Shown here: piece after piece, positions 9,833 through 18,267 of the stretch
Layout: every line of letters begins with the position of its first letter
Position numbering within the stretch: position 1 is the first letter of the stretch
From: Comamonas testosteroni
GTDB taxonomy: Bacteria; Pseudomonadota; Gammaproteobacteria; Burkholderiales; Burkholderiaceae_C
Reading direction: 5' to 3'
Assembly (NCBI RefSeq): GCF_030505195.1
Contig: NZ_CP129672.1
Coordinates: 1 to 64,000 of the forward strand
Length of the DNA: 64,000 nt
The notes under the pieces: model-generated
Databases searched by the model: none
What the model was told of the DNA's origin: nothing
The model's input: the letters and a program-made list of their open reading frames with translations, nothing else
Made by a program: the position numbers and the translations under genes

Positions 9833-11725
9833 TTACAGACGCTGTTGCACCTGGACCAGGGCCGCCGGATCTTCCATGGTGCTCAGGTCACCGGGATCAC
9901 GACCTTCGGCCACGGCCTGCAGTGCCCGGCGCAGCAACTTACCGCTGCGCGTCTTGGGCAAAGCCGTGACGAAGATCACACGCGACGGACGCGCAACCGC
10001 TCCCAGACGCGCGTCGACCAGCTTCATCACATCGGCTTCGAGGGCCTTGCTCAAGACCTCATCGGCCACCAAGGCAGCATCGCGCACCACGGCAAAGGCC
10101 AGCGCAGCCTGGCCCTTGAGATTGTCGGCAACGCCGACCACGGCCACTTCGGCAATCTGGGCATGGGCAGAGATGCTCTCCTCGATCTCGCGGGTGCCCA
10201 GGCGATGGCCCGCCACATTGATCACATCATCGGTACGGCCGAGGATGAAGTAGTAGCCGTCCTCATCGCGGATACCCCAGTCGAAGGTGCTGTAGATCAA
10301 ACGACCCGGAATGCTCTTCCAGTAAGTGTTGACAAAGCGGTTGTCGTCACGCCAGACCGTCTGCATGCAACCGGGCGGCAGCGGACCTTCAATCGCGAGC
10401 ACGCCCTTCTGATTCGCCTGGGTCAACTCCTCGCCGCTGGCATCATCGATCAGCTTGACGTTGTAGCCATAGACAGCCCGGCCCGGACTGCCAAAACGCG
10501 TGGCCTGCTTTTGCACACCGTTGCACAGCGTCATGATGGGCCAGCCGGTCTCGGTCTGCCAGTAGTTGTCGATGATGGGCTTGTTGATGGCCTGGCTGAT
10601 CCAGGTCGCCGTGGGCTCGTCAAGCGGCTCGCCGGCCAGCCACAGGGCCTTGAGGCTGGAGATGTCGTAACGCTTGAGGTAATCCGCATCATGCTTTTTG
10701 AGCACGCGAATCGCCGTCGGCGCCGAGAACATGTGCGTGACCTTGTATTTCTCGACAATGCTCCACCAAACGCCGGCATCGGGGTTGACCGGCAGACCCT
10801 CGTACATCACCGTGGCCATGCCCGCAATCAGCGGCGCATAGATGATGTAGCTATGACCCACGACCCAGCCGATGTCGCTGGTGCAGAAGAAGGTCTGTCC
10901 TGCCTGGGCATCGAAGATGTGCGGCATGCTGGCCGCCAGCGCCACGGTATAGCCGCCCGTATCGCGCTGCACGCCCTTGGGCTTGCCCGTGGTGCCGCTG
11001 GTATAGAGGGTGTAGCTGGGATGGGTCGATTCCACCCAGACGCAATCCACCTGCGCATTCAGGTGCCGGGAACGCAAGGCCGACCAGTCATGGTCGCGGC
11101 CCGCCTTCATGGGCATTTCAGCCAGTCCGCGGTTGACCATCAGCACAGCAGCGGGCTGGTGACTGGACTGCCTGAGCGCTTCATCCAGCAAAGGCTTGTA
11201 GGCCACGACGCGGCCGCCGCGCGAGCCCGCATCGGCGCTGATGATGACCTTGGGCTCAGCATCATCAATGCGCGACGCCAGCGCGCCCGAGGCAAAGCCG
11301 CCGAACACCACGGAGTGAATGGCGCCCAGGCGCACGCAGGCCAGCATGGCAAAACAGGCCTCGGCAACCATGGGCATATATATCTGCACGCGGTCGCCTT
11401 TTTGCACACCCAGCGACTGCAGTACGGCGGCCATGCGATTGACCTCCGCATGCAGCTCGCGATAGCTATAGATCTTTTCGGTACGGGTTTCGGTAGAAAT
11501 GGCGATCAACGCGTTTTGATCGCCACGCGCAGCCAGATGGCGGTCAATGGCGTTATGGCAAAGATTCGTTGTACCGCCCACAAACCATTTGGCGAATGGC
11601 GGGTTGCTGTAGTCACAGATCTGCTGCGGCTTGTGCTGCCAATCGACCAGCCCGGCCTGCTCCGCCCAGAAGCCGTCGCGGTCATCAATGGAGCGCTGGT
11701 AGAAATCTTCGAAATGCGTGGTCAT
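9833..11725 (-). CDS. prpE: Propionate--CoA ligase
   Basis: A 630-residue acyl-adenylate-forming enzyme of the acetyl-CoA synthetase family. The AMP-binding motif is YTSGTTGKPKGVQRD, the hinge region is ILGRTDDVINVAGHRLGT, and the acetylatable catalytic lysine lies in PKTRSGKLLRR near the C-terminus. Overall wording (for example DFYQRSIDDRDGFWAEQA at the start) fits PrpE better than Acs. AAGGAG 9 bases upstream supports the ATG at 11725 rather than the longer frame beginning at 11776. It activates propionate, usually for the 2-methylcitrate cycle; no other prp genes are in the window. Confidence 0.92.
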   Translation of the reverse strand: MTTHFEDFYQRSIDDRDGFWAEQAGLVDWQHKPQQICDYSNPPFAKWFVGGTTNLCHNAIDRHLAARGDQNALIAISTETRTEKIYSYRELHAEVNRMAAVLQSLGVQKGDRVQIYMPMVAEACFAMLACVRLGAIHSVVFGGFASGALASRIDDAEPKVIISADAGSRGGRVVAYKPLLDEALRQSSHQPAAVLMVNRGLAEMPMKAGRDHDWSALRSRHLNAQVDCVWVESTHPSYTLYTSGTTGKPKGVQRDTGGYTVALAASMPHIFDAQAGQTFFCTSDIGWVVGHSYIIYAPLIAGMATVMYEGLPVNPDAGVWWSIVEKYKVTHMFSAPTAIRVLKKHDADYLKRYDISSLKALWLAGEPLDEPTATWISQAINKPIIDNYWQTETGWPIMTLCNGVQKQATRFGSPGRAVYGYNVKLIDDASGEELTQANQKGVLAIEGPLPPGCMQTVWRDDNRFVNTYWKSIPGRLIYSTFDWGIRDEDGYYFILGRTDDVINVAGHRLGTREIEESISAHAQIAEVAVVGVADNLKGQAALAFAVVRDAALVADEVLSKALEADVMKLVDARLGAVARPSRVIFVTALPKTRSGKLLRRALQAVAEGRDPGDLSTMEDPAALVQVQQRL

Positions 11726-12040
11726 GAATATGTCTCCTTGACTCTCCGTCGATTGCAGAGAGCTTTCTGAATTCATAATTATTCATAATGCGCTTGCCAA
11801 AAACTGACAGCACTTGACTATCGCACCAACGCCGCGCCAGAGCACCGGCCCCGAGCACGTTCAGTTCCTGGATCCTCCTAGAAGGACTCTTCTCGGATAT
11901 CGTGTCCCCCCGCGCCATAGCGTCCGGCGTAGTGCTCCTGACTCCTCGGGGGCCCCATGGAGACTGCCTGTCAAGCCGGACAGCGACTCCTGGGATCTGA
12001 CTTCCACTAAATAGAAATGTGACGATCAACGCGCAGTCAA
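11726..12040. other. Non-coding stretch upstream of prpE
   Basis: About 315 bases with no convincing gene. It must hold the prpE promoter and 5' leader. The near end is AT-rich (TAATTATTCATAATG around 11776-11790), but I could not pick one promoter with confidence. Short open frames here lack ribosome sites and protein-like composition. Confidence 0.6.
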
Positions 12041-12065
12041 AAGAAAAAGCGCCCTAGAGGCGCCT
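12041..12065 (-). terminator. Rho-independent terminator after the isochorismatase-family gene
   Basis: Read on the minus strand, GCGCC at 12063-12059 pairs with GGCGC at 12053-12049 around a 5-base loop, followed by a T-rich tract (TTTTTCTT). It lies 24 bases past the stop codon at 12089. Confidence 0.8.
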
Positions 12066-12088
12066 ATTTCCTGAAGAGCTGCAAGCGA

Positions 12089-12691
12089 TTACTTGACCAG
12101 CGCCAGCATCTCCTTGAAGGCAGGGTCTTCGCAGGTGCGCAGCCACTCGAACATCACCATCTCGGTGGTCACCAGCTCGGCTCCTGCCCCGGCCAGACGG
12201 TCAAATGCCGCATCCCGGTTACGCTCGGTGCGCGAGCCGCAGGCATCCGTCACCACCCACACATCGAACTCGTCTTCCAGCAGCTCCAGCGCCGTCTGCA
12301 ACAGGCAGACATGGGTTTCGCAGCCCGCAATCACCACCATATTGCGCTCGGGGGCCTGCTGCTGGGGCTTTTGCAGATGCTTGGGCAGGCTGCGCGCATT
12401 GCCGCCCTGCGGCTTGGCGGGAGGACGCAGCCATTCGCCCAGACCCTCCGGCACGGCGCTGAAATACATTTTCTCCAGCGTCTTCTGGCACAGCTCCTTC
12501 AGCTCCGCATTGTTGGCGCCAAGGCGCGAGGGGTTCTGCTCCGTTCCCCAGACAGGCACATCCAGCAGCTGCGCCATCCTGGCCAGCTTGACAGCATTGG
12601 CCAGCGCTTGCGCGCCTTCGTGAATGACGGGCATCAGCTTGTCCTGGTAGTCCACCAGAACCAGTTGCGACTCGGAAGCTTCTAACAACAT
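12089..12691 (-). CDS. Isochorismatase-family cysteine hydrolase (YcaC-like)
   Basis: A 200-residue protein of the isochorismatase-like hydrolase superfamily. The expected catalytic triad is visible: Asp14 (VLVDYQDK), Lys73 (QKTLEKMYFS) and Cys128 in GCETHVCLLQTA. TAAGAAAG upstream suits the ATG at 12691. Residues 88-112 form a Pro/Gln-rich insertion (RPPAKPQGGNARSLPKHLQK) that is unusual for this compact fold. The substrate is unknown; YcaC relatives are also unassigned. It stands alone, followed by a terminator. Confidence 0.88.
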   Translation of the reverse strand: MLLEASESQLVLVDYQDKLMPVIHEGAQALANAVKLARMAQLLDVPVWGTEQNPSRLGANNAELKELCQKTLEKMYFSAVPEGLGEWLRPPAKPQGGNARSLPKHLQKPQQQAPERNMVVIAGCETHVCLLQTALELLEDEFDVWVVTDACGSRTERNRDAAFDRLAGAGAELVTTEMVMFEWLRTCEDPAFKEMLALVK

Positions 12692-13040
12692 GGCAAATCT
12701 TTCTTAAAACCGTGTCAAGCCGCTGCTAAAAAGCGCAGCGCTTGCGCAAGACAGGCGCGCGGCACGCTGAGAAAGCGTGTCACGTCGGCTGCAATCGATG
12801 GCGCTATTGTCGCTGCAAGCGCATGCTGAGGTGAAAAGTCCGTCAATGCAACGCCTTTTGCATGTCCATAACATGAATTGGTGCATTCCCGATCCGCATT
12901 CACCAGAATGGGGAAATTACGTACGGCAATACGCTGCAAATTTGAGAGCACCTCACGCAATAAGCTTATGCCCGCAGCTCACTTGCTGCGCCGCATCAAA
13001 AACCGAGAGAAAAATTGGGAATAGAGCCCCCATCCTACAA
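12692..13040. other. Non-coding divergent promoter region
   Basis: About 350 bases between the minus-strand hydrolase and the plus-strand NlpC/P60 gene. It should hold promoters for both. The frame of the NlpC gene stays open through it, but the extra residues are Cys/His/Trp-rich, lack a signal peptide and precede an obvious one, so I treat it as non-coding. Confidence 0.6.
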
Positions 13041-13691
13041 ATGAACGTGTTACCCTCACGCCCCATGTCCCGATGGCTTATTGCACTTCTATTTGTCGGC
13101 GTTACCTCCGCGCACGCGGCGCCTAGCGAGCAGCGTGACGACGACATGGCCCAGTTGCTGGTCAACCGCGGCCTCATCACCCAGTTGCGTGAAGCTCGCC
13201 ATTCCGTGGCCGAGAAGACGACTGACTTCGTGCGCGAAGCACGTCAGAACGTGGCCGAAAAAACCTCCGATCTGGTAGTGACGGCCATGGGCTTCCTTGG
13301 CGTTCCCTATCGCCTGGGCGGCACCAACGCAGAAACCGGCTTCGACTGCAGCGGTTTTGTGCGTGCCATCTACTCCCAGACCATGGGCAAGGTTCTGCCT
13401 CGCGTCTCTGCCGAACAGGCCAATGCCACTCAGCAGATTGACCGCAGCGACCTCAAGCCCGGTGATCTGGTCTTCTTCAACACCATGCGCCGCACATTCA
13501 GCCATGTGGGCATCTACGTGGGTGATGGCAAATTCATCCACGCACCGCGCACAGGTGCCAGCGTACGTGTGGAAAGCATGCAGACCTCCTACTGGGCGCG
13601 CCGCTTTGACGGCGCCCGCCGCGTCGAAGGTGCTGACGCCTCGGCCACCACGGCTGCTGCATATAGCGCCCTGGGCCCATTGCAGCCCTGA
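13041..13691 (+). CDS. NlpC/P60-family cell-wall hydrolase, exported
   Basis: A 216-residue C40-family peptidase, probably a periplasmic murein endopeptidase. The N-terminus is a signal peptide (SRWLIALLFVGVTSAHAA). The catalytic set is Cys103 in FDCSGFV, His155 in FSHVGIYVGD and a third polar residue near His167 (KFIHAP). Residues about 50-80 hold two nearly identical 15-residue units, REARHSVAEKTTDFV and REARQNVAEKTSDLV, probably a helical linker. The start could be ATG 13041 or 13065; neither has a clear ribosome site. A terminator follows at 13712. Confidence 0.9.
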   Translation: MNVLPSRPMSRWLIALLFVGVTSAHAAPSEQRDDDMAQLLVNRGLITQLREARHSVAEKTTDFVREARQNVAEKTSDLVVTAMGFLGVPYRLGGTNAETGFDCSGFVRAIYSQTMGKVLPRVSAEQANATQQIDRSDLKPGDLVFFNTMRRTFSHVGIYVGDGKFIHAPRTGASVRVESMQTSYWARRFDGARRVEGADASATTAAAYSALGPLQP

Positions 13692-13711
13692 TTCCGAATC
13701 GGGGCTTGACC

Positions 13712-13741
13712 AAAACGCCTGCTTTCTGCAGGCGTTTTTGT
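13712..13741 (+). terminator. Rho-independent terminator after the NlpC/P60 gene
   Basis: AACGCCTGC (13714-13722) pairs with GCAGGCGTT (13728-13736) around TTTCT, followed by TTTG. It is a strong hairpin 20 bases past the stop codon. Confidence 0.9.
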
Positions 13742-13820
13742 TTCGCCCTTGGGCCCCGATGTAGCCCATGCCTCTGTGTGTTTTCACGCAAGAGCCGCTC
13801 TCGCGCCTACATTCAGAATC

Positions 13821-13837
13821 GTCCGACAGAGTCGGAC
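13821..13837. promoter_or_regulatory. Perfect 7-bp inverted repeat upstream of the GlsB-type gene
   Basis: GTCCGAC AGA GTCGGAC is a perfect hairpin or operator-like dyad about 50 bases before the ATG at 13889. It has no T-run, so it may be a regulator site or a leader hairpin. Its role is not known. Confidence 0.4.
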
Positions 13838-13888
13838 CGTCGGGCCGCGTAGAGTCACTTTTGTCAAAGCACCAACAGGGAACAGAAT

Positions 13889-14140
13889 ATGTCCATCATC
13901 GGAACCATCATCGTCGGCCTTATCGTCGGTTTGATTGCCCGGGCCATCAAGCCCGGCAATGACAGCATGGGCTGGATCATGACGATTCTTCTCGGTATCG
14001 TCGGCTCGTTTGTAGCTACCTATCTGGGCTCGGCCATGGGCTGGTACCAGCCCGGACAAACCGCAGGCTGGATTGCATCGGTCATTGGAGCCGTGATTCT
14101 TTTGTTTATTTATGGCATGGTGCGCGGTAAGGCCAACTGA
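13889..14140 (+). CDS. GlsB/YeaQ/YmgE-family small membrane protein
   Basis: An 83-residue integral membrane protein of the transglycosylase-associated (GlsB/YeaQ/YmgE) family. It has three hydrophobic helices rich in Gly and Ile (IIGTIIVGLIVGLIARAI, WIMTILLGIVGSFVATYLG, WIASVIGAVILLFIYGMV). The family motif GLIARAIKPG follows helix 1. Members are often stress-induced; the biochemical role is not settled. GGGAA lies before the ATG. A strong terminator follows directly, so it is probably a single-gene unit. The dyad at 13821 could control it. Confidence 0.9.
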   Translation: MSIIGTIIVGLIVGLIARAIKPGNDSMGWIMTILLGIVGSFVATYLGSAMGWYQPGQTAGWIASVIGAVILLFIYGMVRGKAN

Positions 14141-14155
14141 ATCTGAGTTCCGACC

Positions 14156-14182
14156 AAAAGGGGCCGACCAGCCCCTTTTTCT
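14156..14182 (+). terminator. Rho-independent terminator after the GlsB-type gene
   Basis: AAAAGGGGC (14156-14164) pairs with GCCCCTTTTT (14171-14180) around a 6-base loop, giving a stem that runs into its own T-tract. Confidence 0.92.
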
Positions 14183-14206
14183 ATTTCCGTCATCTCCTTA
14201 TCGAAT

Positions 14207-14812
14207 ATGTGGAAAAAAGACCCGAGCTTCAGAAACCTTAGTGCGACCAGAGCGGAGCGCAAAGACATTGCCCAAGCCGCTGAACGGGCCCGCAAACTAC
14301 TGAGAAGACGGGCACTCGTCAGCGCGGCCGCCAGTGCCATCCCCATACCCGGTCTGGACTGGGCTGCAGATGCCGCCCTGCTCGCACAGCTCTATCCGCG
14401 CATCAACCAGGAGTTCGGGCTGACGCCAGAGCAACTCGACCAACTCACGCCCAGCAAGCGCGAGCAAGTCCAGAAAGCCATCGCCATGGTTGGCTCCGTG
14501 CTGATCGGCAAGTTCATCACCCGCGACATGGTGCTGCGCCTCGGCAAAGCCATGGGTTTGCGCATGAGCACCAGGCAGGCCGCCAAATATGTGCCGCTAC
14601 TGGGCCAGCTCGCAGCTGCATCGATAGGCTACGCGACTCTGCGCTATCTGGGCGAGCGCCATATTCAGGACTGTATGCGAGTCGTGGAAGAAGCCGAGCT
14701 GGACATTTCGGGCCGCTGGCTGGACGCCCGAAATCTGCTGCAACGCAATAGCGACCTGGTGCGCAGTTGGCAGCAGGATCGCGATTCCTGGCAACGCGAC
14801 CGTGCGGACTGA
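14207..14812 (+). CDS. Conserved helical protein of unknown function
   Basis: A 201-residue protein I do not recognise firmly. After a basic N-terminus (residues 1-40, many Arg/Lys) there is a hydrophobic stretch with PIPGLDWAADAALLAQLY, which resembles the Pro-Gly-Asp helical segment at the C-terminal side of some GTPase-associated membrane proteins (DUF697 and interferon-inducible-GTPase-like). Further amphipathic helices contain AMVGSVLIGKFITRD and YVPLLGQLAAASIGYATLRYL, then a charged tail. No GTPase domain is present. It lies between a terminator and the EVE-domain gene, with a 30-bp gap to the latter. Confidence 0.75.
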   Translation: MWKKDPSFRNLSATRAERKDIAQAAERARKLLRRRALVSAAASAIPIPGLDWAADAALLAQLYPRINQEFGLTPEQLDQLTPSKREQVQKAIAMVGSVLIGKFITRDMVLRLGKAMGLRMSTRQAAKYVPLLGQLAAASIGYATLRYLGERHIQDCMRVVEEAELDISGRWLDARNLLQRNSDLVRSWQQDRDSWQRDRAD

Positions 14813-14842
14813 GACAGCAACCTCCTCGCCGACAATGCACCT

Positions 14843-15331
14843 ATGAACGACATCAGCCCCCAAGCCCAGCGTTACTGGCTCATGAAGAACGAGCCCGACG
14901 AGTACTCCATTGACCACGCTCTGGCATCCCCCGAACAGACCATCGCCTGGAATGGCGTGCGCAATTACCAGGCACGCAATTTCATGCGTGACGATATGCA
15001 GGTGGGTGACGGCGTGCTGTATTGGCATTCCAGTTGCGCCGAACCCGGGATTTACGGCATTGCCCGCATTGCCGGCAATCTGCGTGTGGACCCTTCCCAG
15101 TTCGACCCTGCGGACCCCTATTACGACCCAAAGTCCCAGACAGACAAACCGCGCTGGCTTATGCTGGATGTGCAGGCGCTGAAAAAGATCCGCCCACTGC
15201 TTATGCCAGAACTACGCGAGCAACCTCAACTGGCACAGATGCGCGTGCTGCAAAAAGGCAATCGTCTCTCCATTACCCCCGTGACCGAAGCCGAATGGCA
15301 ATGCATTCAGTCTCTGCTGCAAGAGAGTTGA
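14843..15331 (+). CDS. EVE-domain protein (thymocyte nuclear protein-like)
   Basis: A 162-residue protein that is a single EVE domain, a PUA-like fold thought to bind modified nucleobases in DNA or RNA. Family signatures are RYWLMKNEPDEYSIDHAL at the start, WNGVRNYQARNFMRDDMQVGDGVLYWHS in the middle and GIYGIARI after it. Length is typical of the bacterial stand-alone form. The gene follows the unknown helical protein by 30 bp and may be co-transcribed. It is not next to a restriction system, so a defence role is not suggested here. Confidence 0.92.
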   Translation: MNDISPQAQRYWLMKNEPDEYSIDHALASPEQTIAWNGVRNYQARNFMRDDMQVGDGVLYWHSSCAEPGIYGIARIAGNLRVDPSQFDPADPYYDPKSQTDKPRWLMLDVQALKKIRPLLMPELREQPQLAQMRVLQKGNRLSITPVTEAEWQCIQSLLQES

Positions 15332-15620
15332 GGCTGAGCACTTGCATGCTCTTCCCGTCATAGCAAGCTGTGCTGATACCGGGCCGCAATGAATGCGATT
15401 TTCATCATAAGCAACCTAGGAAGTAACAAAATCCGATAATGCCGGATTTTCGTTGCTGCCCGATCCGAGGCTCAGCGGAGGTCAAGAACGGCCCCCTGCT
15501 TCGGCGTATATCCAAACCATTGACAACACAGTGGCAACCAAGCTGGGACTTATCTCTGCGGCACATTGCCACGCGCAGGCCGGTGCAGGTTCTGTGCCGG
15601 CTCTCTTGTTCTTGTAGAAG

Positions 15621-17033
15621 ATGACTGCACCGACTGATCGCCCTCCCTTGGCAGCCTCGACCACCTCCCCCGCTCGCCTGCAAAAGACTCTGCTGCTATG
15701 GCATGTGGTCATCATCGGCCTGGCCTATATCCAGCCGATGACATTGCTGGACACTTTCGGCATGGTCTCGCGCGATTCGCTGCAGCATGTGCCCACCTCC
15801 TACTTTGTCGCCTTGCTGGCCGTGCTGCTGACATCGCTGAGCTACGGCCACATGATCCGGTGCTACCCCTCTTCGGGCTCTGCCTACACCTATGCGCAAA
15901 AGGCCATTCACCCCAATGTGGGCTTCATGGTGGGCTGGTCGTCGTTGCTGGACTACCTGCTCTCGCCTATGGTCAATATCTTGTTGGCCAGGATCTATCT
16001 GGCATCCATGTTCCCCGAGGTCAACCACTGGGTCTGGATCGTCGGCCTGACCGCGCTGATGGTCTGTGTGAATCTGCGCGGCATTCGCTTTGTCGCCCAT
16101 TTCAATGGCTTGATCGTCTTCTTCCAACTGCTCATCATCGCCATCTTCACCTGCATGGTCTGGCGCGATCTGCATGCAGGCCGTAATGCCCTGGGCGCGA
16201 TTGCCGAACATGGCGGCCAGGGCCTGTGGACGCTGTCGCCCTTCTGGAGCTCCCAGGCCGAAATCGGCGCACTGATTACGGGAGCCACCATTCTCTGTTT
16301 TTCGTTCACGGGCTTTGACTCGCTGAGTTCACTGGCCGAAGAGACCCACGACACCCGAAACACCTTGCCCAAGGCCATTTTTCTGACGGCGCTGATTTCC
16401 GGCCTGATCTTCATCATGGCCACTTATTTTCTGCAGCTCTATTTCCCCGGCAACCCCGCTCAGTACTTCGAGGCCGTAGACGAAACCCAGCCCGAGATCC
16501 TCTATCTGGTGGGCGGCGCGCTGTTCCGGTCAGTGGTGCTGTCCTTTGCCATCGTCACCGTCATGGCATCGGGCATCGCGGCTCACGCTGGTGTATCGCG
16601 CCTGATGCATGCAATGGGCCGTGACGGCGTGATCAACAAGCGCTTCTTCGGCCATATCAGCCCCAAGTCCTTCACGCCTTCCTACAACATTGTGCTGGTG
16701 GGCGCGGTGGCACTGACCGCTGGCTTTCTGAGCCTGGAATATGTGGTCGCCCTGATCAGCTTCGGCGCGCTGACGGCTTTCAGCTTTGTCAATCTGTCGG
16801 TGCTGGCTGAATATATGTGGCGCCAGGGCCGCTGGCACAGTCCAGGCGACTTGCTGCGCTATCTTGTCACCCCGGTGCTGGGCTTCATGAGCGTAGGCGC
16901 CATGTGGCTGGAAGTGGAGCCCAGCTCGCTGAGTTCGGGCCTCATCTGGGGCAGCATCGGCCTTGTCTATCTGGCCATCATCACCAATGGCTTTCGCAAG
17001 ACCCCGCCTCAGTACGACGACTCGGCGGACTGA
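15621..17033 (+). CDS. APC-superfamily amino acid/amine permease
   Basis: A 470-residue inner-membrane permease with about 12 predicted helices. The first helix (LLLWHVVIIGLAYIQPMTLLDTFGM) and the cytoplasmic segment SYGHMIRCYPSSGSAYTYAQKAI match the APC family, closest in feel to PuuP-type putrescine/amino acid importers. TM6 contains SFTGFDSLSSLAEETHDTRNTLPKAI, the typical helix-break region. The ATG is preceded by TAGAAG. The 289 bases upstream hold no gene that I can see. The substrate is inferred only at superfamily level. Confidence 0.88.
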   Translation: MTAPTDRPPLAASTTSPARLQKTLLLWHVVIIGLAYIQPMTLLDTFGMVSRDSLQHVPTSYFVALLAVLLTSLSYGHMIRCYPSSGSAYTYAQKAIHPNVGFMVGWSSLLDYLLSPMVNILLARIYLASMFPEVNHWVWIVGLTALMVCVNLRGIRFVAHFNGLIVFFQLLIIAIFTCMVWRDLHAGRNALGAIAEHGGQGLWTLSPFWSSQAEIGALITGATILCFSFTGFDSLSSLAEETHDTRNTLPKAIFLTALISGLIFIMATYFLQLYFPGNPAQYFEAVDETQPEILYLVGGALFRSVVLSFAIVTVMASGIAAHAGVSRLMHAMGRDGVINKRFFGHISPKSFTPSYNIVLVGAVALTAGFLSLEYVVALISFGALTAFSFVNLSVLAEYMWRQGRWHSPGDLLRYLVTPVLGFMSVGAMWLEVEPSSLSSGLIWGSIGLVYLAIITNGFRKTPPQYDDSAD

Positions 17034-17148
17034 TCCACCGGCCTGCATTTTCGGGTGGCGTGGCGTATTTCCCACAGGGCAATCTCGCCGTGCCCTCTAA
17101 CATCCTTGAATCAGAGTCTGATCGACCGCCATGCCAAGGAGTTTGAGA

Positions 17149-18219
17149 TTGCGCTGGAGCACCCCGTTCATGCTGGCCTGGCGTCGTGCCAAGACCACTT
17201 TTCCATCGCGGGCCAGGCTGGCCCTGCGTGATGCGATTGCTGCAGCACTGGCCAGCATGCTGGCCTGGGTCATCGCCCAGCAACTTTGGGGCCACCCCAA
17301 GCCCGCCTTCGCCGTGGTCACTGCCGTGATCTGCCTCGCACCCGGACTGCCCAGCCATCTGAAGCAGGCACGCAGTCTGCTCATAGGGTGCACCCTGGGC
17401 ATCGTGATCGGCGATCTGCTGTGGCAGTTGCCCGAGCAGCACCTGTTGCTGCGCATGAGTCTCGGCGCATTCCTCTCCATCCTGCTCGGCGCCATCATCG
17501 GCCCCGCGCCCGTAGTGCCGATTCAAGCCGGGGTCTCGGTGATTCTGGTGCTGGTGCTCGGCCCCAGCATGGCGGGCGGAGCCCGTTTGCTGGACGTCAC
17601 GGTCGGTGCTGCGGTCGGGCTTATCTTCAGCCAGGTGCTGCTGACCTCCAATCCCATCAAGGATATGGGCCGGGCCGCCTCGATCTTTCTCAAGCAACTT
17701 GCCAATGGCCTGGATCTCATTCTCAAGGCCTGCCAGCAGCAGAAAGCCGATGCAGCAGAAACCGCCCTCGGCCAGCTATCACTGGCCCATGAATCGCTGG
17801 CCGCCCTGCGCGCAGCTGTAGGCCAGGCCCATTCCTCGCGCCGCTGGTCCCTGCGCGGACGGCTCAATGCAGAGCGACTGGCCTTTGTCACCCGTCGCTA
17901 TGACCGACATGCCGTACGTGTCTATGCCACGGCTTTGCTGCTGGCCGAGAGTCTGAACCGCGCCACTGCCCACACCAGGATGCCGCCGCCAGCTGCGATA
18001 GCCGACTACTGCCGCCGACTGACGCATGCCTGTCTGGATCTGGCCAACCAGCCAACCGTGGTAGCGCTCAAGGCTGATGATCCACTGGCGACCATGGATA
18101 GCTGCCCTGCATCACCTGCACCGACGGAACTACTTCAGCCCGAATGGCTGCTGGTGTACGAAAACGCCCAGCAACTGGAGCGTGCATTGCGCGCCCTTAT
18201 CGGCTCGCGCGATGCGTGA
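17149..18219 (+). CDS. FUSC-family inner membrane protein
   Basis: A protein of about 356 residues of the FUSC / aromatic acid exporter type. It has around six N-terminal membrane helices (ALRDAIAAALASMLAWVIA onward), including the loop PAFAVVTAVICLAPGLPSHLKQA, then a roughly 190-residue cytoplasmic helical domain. The frame can start at ATG 17131, but AAGGAG at 17136-17141 lies inside that version and stands 7 bases before an in-frame TTG at 17149, which I prefer. Family members export aromatic acids or other organic anions; the substrate here is unknown. Confidence 0.85.
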   Translation: MRWSTPFMLAWRRAKTTFPSRARLALRDAIAAALASMLAWVIAQQLWGHPKPAFAVVTAVICLAPGLPSHLKQARSLLIGCTLGIVIGDLLWQLPEQHLLLRMSLGAFLSILLGAIIGPAPVVPIQAGVSVILVLVLGPSMAGGARLLDVTVGAAVGLIFSQVLLTSNPIKDMGRAASIFLKQLANGLDLILKACQQQKADAAETALGQLSLAHESLAALRAAVGQAHSSRRWSLRGRLNAERLAFVTRRYDRHAVRVYATALLLAESLNRATAHTRMPPPAAIADYCRRLTHACLDLANQPTVVALKADDPLATMDSCPASPAPTELLQPEWLLVYENAQQLERALRALIGSRDA

Positions 18220-18267
18220 AAAACATTCCCCCAAACGCATACCCATCAATCGCAAGCGGCCCTCAAA

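Noticed and set aside
14843..15331. EVE-domain gene as part of a modification-dependent defence system
   Set aside because: It is the short stand-alone form and has no nuclease or helicase neighbour.
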